DNA of 64,000 nucleotides, taken from the IMG/VR virus record IMGVR_UViG_3300043570_001980, positions 124,001 to 188,000 of that record. One strand, given 5' to 3'. Positions 56,532 to 64,000 of this stretch are shown here, one piece after another; the first letter of the stretch is position 1, and each line of letters opens with the position of its first letter. The DNA is from a virus. The notes under the pieces were generated by a model. The model saw only the letters and a list, made by a program, of their open reading frames with translations. It did no database searches and was not told the origin of the DNA. Position numbers and translations under genes: made by a program.

Positions 56532-59500
56532 TTATTCACCCATGATAAACCTTGCTGCCTGCGTATTGGTAACTTGTAGTGCTTGCCCGTTGCTTGCAGT
56601 AGTTGTTCCTGGTTCGTACCAACTCTTTCCTTGACGTACTCGTATAGAAACTTGATAATTTTGCACAGGTGCGGTATTGAACTCAACAGTAACCGGCGCA
56701 ATAGAAGTTACTGTGTATCCACCAGCTTGTAGTGTTCCTGCAACATACACCTGTACAGCATTTTCAAGTAAGTCTATATCTCCAGTCAAGCTGATGTTTT
56801 CTGCAACAAACACAGTTTGGGTACCAGCAGATAGGTAATTTTGATAAACTATTTTATCTTGATATTCCAATGGCAGGGCATTTGAAAAACCTGAATTAAT
56901 TACATCATCTCCAACGGAGTGACTGGCAACAGCAGTACCGGCTGTGCCTCGACGCAGACCGCTGATGGTGTTTAATCCTGTGTCTTTAGATCTGTAGGTA
57001 ATTCGTTCACCTTCGATTATTACAATACCAAAAATACCATTTGGTAAATCTGGATCACTTAAATGTGACGCATCATCAACATAAATTATGTCAGCATTTT
57101 CCTGTACCGACTGTACTAGAACAGTTGACGTGTTGGTAGTGACTCGATAGGTAGTTTGTAGGCCTCTCATGTCTTGGAATATACGGAATTCAGTGCCGCC
57201 TGGGATAACGCTGTCTGTATAACTAGCAATAGTCACAACTGAGGCAGCGCCAATTGGTGGGCCTGCAATGATAATGTATTGTCCGTCAACATAATAGTCA
57301 TTGTTTTCAAACAAGTATCTTCCGTCAAGTGTTACGCTCACGCGGGCGCCGTTGGCAATAGGTCTACCAGTATCAAATTTATTAGTTTGAATTAAAATAC
57401 CTTGGCTATAATCATACGACCCTGGATCATTATTAATTGTTCCTAAATCATAGACTGTTTCGTCATAACTTTCTGTTATCACTGCGCCTTGTGTTTCAGG
57501 ACCAACAAACACCTGAGTTAACAATTCTTGTTGTGCTGTATCGTTAAATGTTGTAACACTGATTACATCGCCAAGCACTGGGATAACTCCACCATTGGGT
57601 TTGAAGATCAGTTGGTTGCCGTTGAGGTAATACGGAGATGCAGTTCTGACTGAGATTAACACCGTTGATCCTATGGCAGGCAATGAACTCAGAGTAATAG
57701 TTCTATCGTTTCCAGCAACATACGGATCAACTACATAACCAACTCCAAGAATTAACGGTACTGTGTCAATGTAAACTGCTACATCGTTGTCAGCCACTAG
57801 TGATTGACTATATGCTCCTCGACTTGGCAAATAATACTGTAGACTTGATCCATCTGAAATATATTCGGCCCCTTCGGCTGGTCTTACTCGAATACCATTT
57901 TTCTCAACAATGATGTTTGCTGGATTAGTTCCTGACAAACTCTCAGATAGTGTAAACGATAGTGCTGTTCCATTAGACACAAAATATTGTGTCAGTGGAG
58001 TGCTCCATTGATATGTGTAGTTTGTGGTACCAGCTGTGTACCCCATTGCAGTTACTACCACAAGGTCGGACACTTGATAGGTATTGTTCAATGTCAACAA
58101 TGTTGATGGCAGACCGCGAACATCTGCTGTGGGTGTAAATGTAAAGTCTGTGTCTAATTCTCCATTGACAAAAATTGCAAATGTTGCTATTAAACTATAA
58201 CCAATTGGAATTACAATTCCGTTATTGACCACTGCACCATTAAATGCATATTTGTACAATTGATTGCCGCCACCAATGCCGTATACGCTGATAGAAACAT
58301 TATCACCAGTGGAAATATTTGATGTAACTGTTATTGTTCTTGCTACCCAATTAACAATATAGTGGTCTCCAAGAATCAACTGTTGCCCAGTTGTTGCATT
58401 CCACACACGTACTTGATCTGGATAATCAACCAGGCCAGCAAAACTGAAGTTATTGTCAATGCCGTCATATGCGTAGGCAACATCAACTTTTGGGAATCCA
58501 TGCCCGTTAAGGTCCCAGTCTGATCCAGGCGTAGTTACCACACGAATGTCCAGAGTGTCAAAAATTGCACCTGGTACTAATTCTTCTGGGGCATAACTTG
58601 AATAAGTGTCAATAAATTCTCCGCCAACTACATTGACATCAGTTGGACGAATGCCCAGATAACTGTCTATAAATTCGCTTTCATAGATTGCATCAAGTAT
58701 AGAAGGGTCATAACTTGGCTGTCCGTCAGGTCCAACTGAGATGTTATCAAACGGGTTAATATCATAATTACCAACATCGTACCCTGTATTTGATGCAAAG
58801 CTGGGCGCGGCAACTTGTACTCCAGGATACGTTACTCCTGAGATTAATAGTCCAAGATCAAGTCCTGGTTCATTGGCAGTTGGAACATAATATCCCATGG
58901 TACGGTCAGCACCTTGCAACTCACCAGCTGGTCTTATCTCCCACTCTGATGGGTCAAATGTACTGCTTTGCACTCCTGTGCTGTCGCTTGAATCAGCTAT
59001 CCAAACACGATTATCATAACGCACTAATGTGCCGTTGCTGTAATTAACGTTGGGTTCCCAAGCAACCACTATACTGCTGTATTGACAACGATCGTATTTA
59101 ATTGTGGTGGTTAACTCACGCACCATTGCGTTGCCCATCACAGCAACAACAATGGCACCAGATCCGTTGCCGCCAGACAAGGTAATAATTGCAGTGGTTT
59201 GATATCCAACGCCTGGATTGATAATTTCAATTGCAACCACTTGACCGGCACTATTGATTAATGCTGTCATCACTGCTGGCGTCTGGCAATCACCTGTGAC
59301 AATTACATCAGGTGCAATGGTATAACCCGAACCGCCATTGACAATGGTAACATCTTCTATGCTTAATAGATAATTATTAACCCACTGAGTAAACGGCCAG
59401 GTTGACCACACTGGGTCAGTAATAGGAGCCAGTGATTCTGAGTCAGAATAAATTAGGCCGTTGTACTCGAGTATTGGACTGATAAATTTATTCAGAGCTG

Positions 59501-62500
59501 TGTTATAGTATGCTGGAACGTCAAAGTCAGTCAAGTTGCCTTGGAAAATATCGTCTCCTTGGTAACGCAGGTTAAACTCTCTGATCTGTGTGTGGTAGGG
59601 TTTTACTTCTTGAATATAGTTTAACACAAAGTCTTGATTGTCCGCACGGTAAACCTGGTATGGTTCAAGATTACGCACAGTATGATCAACGTCAATTAAA
59701 CTGGTCTTGGTTAGCCAAAGTGGTGCTTCTTGTTCAGATAATATATAATTAAACATTAATATCAATAGACGATTACGTTCAATTAATAAATCACCAACAA
59801 ATAATTCTTGATTTATACTCTGTATAATTTTGCGTGTTTCGGTAACTGGTTCTTGGTCGTAATATTGAGCATCAAAAACCTCAACGTCAAATCCAAAACG
59901 TCCAATTGAGTAATTCCATAGCGTGGCTGAAAATTCAATTGTTCCGTCTTGCAATCCAACTCTATTCCACACTCCATTTTCAAGCAAATAAATTTCCCAT
60001 TTGCCCTGAGCATTTGCAGTAACTTTAATACTACTTCCATTAGGAACTGAAATTGTTGTTAACGCAGAATATGTTGGGACTTCTATTAAAATTCTAGTCA
60101 ACGGGTTATAACCCGGAAGGTACCAGTCGATATAATTCCAATATTTTTTAGTATTATAACTTTGTACACGAACCAACGACAATACTTTCTCTCCTGGGAT
60201 AAATCCCGGAGTTGTTTCGTAGATTGTCCATAAACCATTGTTGGTACTATCGCTGTCTACTAGATACGTGTATCCATACGGTACTTCGGCCAGATTCTGA
60301 TAGCTTAATTCTTCAATATTGGCAACACGTTTATCCCATGTGCCAGAAGCCACCGACGGCTGTGGTTCTTCGCTGTTTAACAAAGATAAATTTCTGTTTT
60401 CAGAAATTGGATACTGAGCTAAAATTATATTACTACGTTGCAGATAGTTTTGTAAAGCCAAAAATCTGTTGACAAACATACTCTGGCGTGGGCGAAACTG
60501 AACGCCATATTGGTCGCTTGGGCTCAAGAACGGGTCAGGTACAGGACTACCTGCGGTGTCTTCTCCACAGAAACTGTCTTGTAGTTTACGATACAGTGAA
60601 TCAATCAAGAAACCATCAGGACGATCTTGAGGGATCAACTGATACTCAATGTGAATTTCGTTTTCTGTTCGTTCTCTGTCAAATTCAACGTGTAGCACAG
60701 TATCTTGTGCTGAAATAAAATCCAGGCCGTTGTAAATTGCAATAGTGCTTGCATTAATTGGAGCAATGTATGGAATTCCACTGGCACGTGGATTTTCAAT
60801 GTATCGTGTGATTGCTTCAGGACTTAGTGTTTTTCTTGCAGTCTTACTAACTGTGGTAATTCCTTTTACCCAGAAGTAATAAGTTGTAACAAACACACCT
60901 TGCTCATTCAACGAAGAAGTGACTACATATTGGTCAGTGGCATACACAGTTCCTGGTCCTGTATAGTTAACTGGTGCTACATCAGTGGCAGTCCACTGGT
61001 AAACATCAACAGAGCTACCTGGGAAAATCTGTCCCCATCGTCGACTTGCATATACAATATCGTCCTGGTTGGGGTCAATGAATCGAACATTGGTTGTGTT
61101 CCACCAGATTTTTCCAACACGTTCCTGAGCCCAACTACTTCCATAATTATTCACTGTGCCAACATTATATGCGGCAGGATCAACTGCTCCTGTGTAATCA
61201 ATGTTCTGTTCAATTACTCCCAACATTCGTCCCTGCAATGGATTAAAGTAGTCAAAATAATTCTTGGCAGCACCAGTCACACGATCATACATGAATACTG
61301 TGTTCATTGATGCTATATCAACCATTGGTTGTTGAATATGTTTAACTGCCCAGGCCTGTGATCTTGTTGGGTTTTCGATCTGCAATACTTTACCATAGTT
61401 AACCTGGCTATCGCCTAGATCTGCACCGGGTGCTCCAATAAAAATATGCCCTGAAGTATAATCGACTGCCGCTCCTAGTGCATCTAGTGGCTGAATTGTA
61501 TCTTCAAATATCTGCTGACCAAATACCCATTTTCCAGGATTTGTGGCACTTGGGTTGGCCGACGGCAAGAAATCATACTCGTAGACAACTCCGCTTTGTT
61601 TAACAGGATCAAAGAAATTACTGCTGTAATCATCAAAGTACGTGGTGCCATTATCAAATGTTGTTGGTGCAACAATTGATCCATTTGGTGCGCCAATGAT
61701 TAACATTGTACTTTCGGTGTTGATAGAAATTGCCTTGCCAAAATTAGCATAATCTTGTATCACTGGCGGTGAGATATCTTGCAACCAGACATACGTATTA
61801 ATTCCAAGACTATCAAATAAAGTACCATGACATGGTAATACTGTTAGTCTATAAGAAGGAGTTGATGCTTCAAAGTTTTTAACTCCAATGGTTAATCTTC
61901 CTGCTACAACTCTGATGGGATCGTATAACCCAGGAGCAAGCATGAATGTAATCTGTTTGTTATCACTGCTATAAGTGTAGTTAACATTCAACGTTTGCAA
62001 TACATTTCTTACATACACCACCGGGGTGTACGAATATGCGTCTGAGTATATGTTTCCAACATCAAATATTTTTGTTGTTCCATCTCCAAATAATTCAACA
62101 TCAGGAATAGTCAAAACTGTCACATTTGGAATGTCAGCGGCAATAATATCGTCTGCTAACTCTGCAACAGTTGTTCCTGAGCACTCGACCACAGTATTGT
62201 TAATACGTATAGAATCTCCCGGAGTCAATGTTGGATTGGCCACAGTAGTGGTGGTGGTTCCGTACATTCCGCTCTGATTAATGTAATATTCAACTGCGCC
62301 ACCCTGTGGACTACGATCGCCATTTAATGGCGCTCCCACAAACAAATTACAACCACTTAAACATTGTTCAACTGTGTATCCAAAATTAGCAAATGCTGGT
62401 TGATCTTCATCTTCAACAGTTTGGATTAGATTAAATTGATTTGTATCAATTTCTATGATGTCACCAACATTTAACGCGGCTGTGATTGTTACAGTATTTC

Positions 62501-64000
62501 CAGCCACTGAGAATGTTCCGTTGATGTTTTCGTCGGTGTTTAATAAGAACGCACCATTTAAAGTAACTGCGGTTGGACCAACAAGGGTTTCTGCAGTTGT
62601 ATACGAAGTAACTGCTGAATCAGTAACAATAAATCTTTCCACTGCTCGATCAAACACATAGGCCTGGCCAGCATTGGTTGCATTTGGTGCTCCGATAATC
62701 ACAGTACCACCTGTCTTTGGTGTGACCACACTCTGGCCAAATCTTGCTGTGTTGACTAATCCAGGAACAGTAAGCGCAGTTACAAATGTATAGTAAGTTT
62801 TACTTGTTACTGTAATCGACGAGTCTGCAGGTGGAATGGTGTTGAACACCAAATCCAGTGAGCTCAGTGCGCTGTCACTATTGAAATCATAGTCAATGAA
62901 CGGTCTGTACAGTTGTCCGTTAACTGTGACAGTGAATGAAAAGATATCTGTAGCGGTGTACAAATAAGGATCAAGTGGAAATACTGAAGTATTTGAAACT
63001 CCACTGCCTGACTGTGTGAATGAGACTATGCCTCCTGTTACCACTTCAGTTACGGTGATTGTCAGGTCATTGGCAGGGCTTGTACCACCACCAATGGTTG
63101 CGGCATCAATGACAATTGTGTTTGCAACTGCATAGGCTGTACCCGGTGAAGTCAATGTTACATAGTATACACCGCGATTTCTCCAGATGGTAAATTCAGC
63201 TCCTGATCCTGATCCTGAAGTTACATCTTGTGTGACATTATAATAAACCTGTTGATCAAGATTAACCGAACTATTACGTGTAACAACTAGTGGAAGACCA
63301 GCAGTTGGAACAGTACCAAGTACCACATTTTCTAGCGTTACTGTATAATCATCACCGTACACTAAAATTTCATCGCCAAGGGTTACTGTTATTTGTTCGT
63401 CGCTGTCAATAATAATACTGTTACTGTAGTTGTAAACATAGCTCACGCCGTCAGTGACATATCTGACTCTTTGTTCTGGTATATCAACTTGAGTAAACGC
63501 ATATACTTTATTGTTGCCCGGGGCACCAATGTACATCCATTGGTCGTTGGCGCTGACTACAACGCTGTGACCAAACTCGCCTTGGCCAAAATCCTGGTCA
63601 GGTGAAACCAATAGTTGTCTCTGTTCAAATACATTGCTAGAAGGATATTGATAAATTACACCAACATAACCTTGATTGTTATTGCTTTGACTGGCGCCGG
63701 CTGCGGCCCAATTTTCTCCGCCGATGTCAATGGCATTTCCATAGCCAACAGTTCCGGTGGCTCCTAGTTGAAGTAGTGTGTTCTGAATATATTGATCATT
63801 TTCAGCTTTGACATAGCTGTACACTCCGCCCGGGGCATCAACATTGTTGTTGGGATTGTATCCTGGAGCACCAACTAGAGCACCAATATTTTCAAAACCT
63901 TGGCTTACGCTAGCACCGAATCGTGAATTTTCAACGCTAACTGCTGGTGTTAAAATTGTCTTGAGTGCAAATGGACTTGTTTTTTCAATTACTATCCAGT
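56532..64000 (-). CDS. Giant virion structural protein (5' partial)
   Basis: The frame is open to the right edge, so at least 2,488 residues and no start in view. Between about 61.4 and 63.95 kb seven FG-GAP-like units occur, each FG..V followed by a strand and GAP (for example FGHSVVVSAND..IGAPGN, FGKAISIN..IIGAPNG), the pattern of integrin-alpha beta-propellers. Further on there are glycine-rich units (SGSGAEFTIWRNRGVYYV, GGSGYTIAPDVIVTG), an AREFNLRYQGDDIF-type middle part and many repeated NG..L..G.DY.V beta units. No enzyme motif seen. Typical of tail or fibre proteins of large myoviruses; the propeller could bind a host surface ligand. Confidence 0.78.
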   Translation of the reverse strand, partial: WIVIEKTSPFALKTILTPAVSVENSRFGASVSQGFENIGALVGAPGYNPNNNVDAPGGVYSYVKAENDQYIQNTLLQLGATGTVGYGNAIDIGGENWAAAGASQSNNNQGYVGVIYQYPSSNVFEQRQLLVSPDQDFGQGEFGHSVVVSANDQWMYIGAPGNNKVYAFTQVDIPEQRVRYVTDGVSYVYNYSNSIIIDSDEQITVTLGDEILVYGDDYTVTLENVVLGTVPTAGLPLVVTRNSSVNLDQQVYYNVTQDVTSGSGSGAEFTIWRNRGVYYVTLTSPGTAYAVANTIVIDAATIGGGTSPANDLTITVTEVVTGGIVSFTQSGSGVSNTSVFPLDPYLYTATDIFSFTVTVNGQLYRPFIDYDFNSDSALSSLDLVFNTIPPADSSITVTSKTYYTFVTALTVPGLVNTARFGQSVVTPKTGGTVIIGAPNATNAGQAYVFDRAVERFIVTDSAVTSYTTAETLVGPTAVTLNGAFLLNTDENINGTFSVAGNTVTITAALNVGDIIEIDTNQFNLIQTVEDEDQPAFANFGYTVEQCLSGCNLFVGAPLNGDRSPQGGAVEYYINQSGMYGTTTTTVANPTLTPGDSIRINNTVVECSGTTVAELADDIIAADIPNVTVLTIPDVELFGDGTTKIFDVGNIYSDAYSYTPVVYVRNVLQTLNVNYTYSSDNKQITFMLAPGLYDPIRVVAGRLTIGVKNFEASTPSYRLTVLPCHGTLFDSLGINTYVWLQDISPPVIQDYANFGKAISINTESTMLIIGAPNGSIVAPTTFDNGTTYFDDYSSNFFDPVKQSGVVYEYDFLPSANPSATNPGKWVFGQQIFEDTIQPLDALGAAVDYTSGHIFIGAPGADLGDSQVNYGKVLQIENPTRSQAWAVKHIQQPMVDIASMNTVFMYDRVTGAAKNYFDYFNPLQGRMLGVIEQNIDYTGAVDPAAYNVGTVNNYGSSWAQERVGKIWWNTTNVRFIDPNQDDIVYASRRWGQIFPGSSVDVYQWTATDVAPVNYTGPGTVYATDQYVVTSSLNEQGVFVTTYYFWVKGITTVSKTARKTLSPEAITRYIENPRASGIPYIAPINASTIAIYNGLDFISAQDTVLHVEFDRERTENEIHIEYQLIPQDRPDGFLIDSLYRKLQDSFCGEDTAGSPVPDPFLSPSDQYGVQFRPRQSMFVNRFLALQNYLQRSNIILAQYPISENRNLSLLNSEEPQPSVASGTWDKRVANIEELSYQNLAEVPYGYTYLVDSDSTNNGLWTIYETTPGFIPGEKVLSLVRVQSYNTKKYWNYIDWYLPGYNPLTRILIEVPTYSALTTISVPNGSSIKVTANAQGKWEIYLLENGVWNRVGLQDGTIEFSATLWNYSIGRFGFDVEVFDAQYYDQEPVTETRKIIQSINQELFVGDLLIERNRLLILMFNYILSEQEAPLWLTKTSLIDVDHTVRNLEPYQVYRADNQDFVLNYIQEVKPYHTQIREFNLRYQGDDIFQGNLTDFDVPAYYNTALNKFISPILEYNGLIYSDSESLAPITDPVWSTWPFTQWVNNYLLSIEDVTIVNGGSGYTIAPDVIVTGDCQTPAVMTALINSAGQVVAIEIINPGVGYQTTAIITLSGGNGSGAIVVAVMGNAMVRELTTTIKYDRCQYSSIVVAWEPNVNYSNGTLVRYDNRVWIADSSDSTGVQSSTFDPSEWEIRPAGELQGADRTMGYYVPTANEPGLDLGLLISGVTYPGVQVAAPSFASNTGYDVGNYDINPFDNISVGPDGQPSYDPSILDAIYESEFIDSYLGIRPTDVNVVGGEFIDTYSSYAPEELVPGAIFDTLDIRVVTTPGSDWDLNGHGFPKVDVAYAYDGIDNNFSFAGLVDYPDQVRVWNATTGQQLILGDHYIVNWVARTITVTSNISTGDNVSISVYGIGGGNQLYKYAFNGAVVNNGIVIPIGYSLIATFAIFVNGELDTDFTFTPTADVRGLPSTLLTLNNTYQVSDLVVVTAMGYTAGTTNYTYQWSTPLTQYFVSNGTALSFTLSESLSGTNPANIIVEKNGIRVRPAEGAEYISDGSSLQYYLPSRGAYSQSLVADNDVAVYIDTVPLILGVGYVVDPYVAGNDRTITLSSLPAIGSTVLISVRTASPYYLNGNQLIFKPNGGVIPVLGDVISVTTFNDTAQQELLTQVFVGPETQGAVITESYDETVYDLGTINNDPGSYDYSQGILIQTNKFDTGRPIANGARVSVTLDGRYLFENNDYYVDGQYIIIAGPPIGAASVVTIASYTDSVIPGGTEFRIFQDMRGLQTTYRVTTNTSTVLVQSVQENADIIYVDDASHLSDPDLPNGIFGIVIIEGERITYRSKDTGLNTISGLRRGTAGTAVASHSVGDDVINSGFSNALPLEYQDKIVYQNYLSAGTQTVFVAENISLTGDIDLLENAVQVYVAGTLQAGGYTVTSIAPVTVEFNTAPVQNYQVSIRVRQGKSWYEPGTTTASNGQALQVTNTQAARFIMGE

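Overview
The window is a dense, AT-rich stretch of a large tailed-phage genome (Caudoviricetes), probably a T4-like myovirus. Supporting signs are head-to-tail small genes with ATGA or TAATG overlaps, a long tRNA array, T4-type late promoter words (TATAAATA/GATAAATA), a block of virion/tail-fibre genes, and phage-style nucleotide genes (ThyX, dCMP deaminase). No capsid, terminase or polymerase gene falls in the window, so the exact lineage is open. A beta-proteobacterial, perhaps freshwater, host is my inference. It rests on a circularly permuted tmRNA whose tag reads ANDSQFALAA and on a TctC/Bug-type solute-binding protein, a family greatly expanded in Burkholderiales.

Layout. (1) 1-10.4 kb: a partial glycosyltransferase-like gene, then a tRNA array of 25 tRNAs covering all 20 amino acids, including an initiator-like tRNA. 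Short phage genes, small promoter-ORF-terminator units and several strongly structured non-coding spacers lie between the tRNAs. (2) 10.4-24.7 kb: small genes, many with their own sigma70-like promoter. They include a phage RNA polymerase omega subunit followed by a structured RNA, a metallophosphoesterase, dCMP deaminase, the permuted tmRNA, an outer-membrane beta-barrel protein, a DUF4214-like secreted or structural protein, a TctC-like protein, a PP-loop ATPase, a MoxR AAA ATPase with a VWA/HExxH partner, and ThyX. (3) 24.4-35.3 kb, mostly + strand: a TauE-like exporter, sugar epimerase, two DegT aminotransferases flanking a DesII-like radical SAM enzyme, glycosyltransferase-like proteins and an amidinotransferase. 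(4) 53.2-35.3 kb, - strand: one roughly 18-kb head-to-tail unit with glycosyltransferases, five twitch-type radical SAM proteins, a carbamoyltransferase with a 33-residue partner, an acyl-adenylating ligase and two flavin-dependent halogenases. (5) 53.3-64 kb, - strand: virion genes ending in a giant, partly seen protein with a seven-blade FG-GAP-like propeller.

How it may work together. Regions 3 and 4 look like a biosynthetic and decoration system carried by a phage: deoxy-aminosugar synthesis, amidino- and carbamoyl-transfer, halogenation, radical chemistry and glycosyl transfer. Possible targets are virion protein, phage DNA, host surface glycan or a small molecule; sequence alone does not decide. 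The tRNAs, tmRNA and omega subunit suggest a phage that maintains or retunes host translation and transcription during a long infection.
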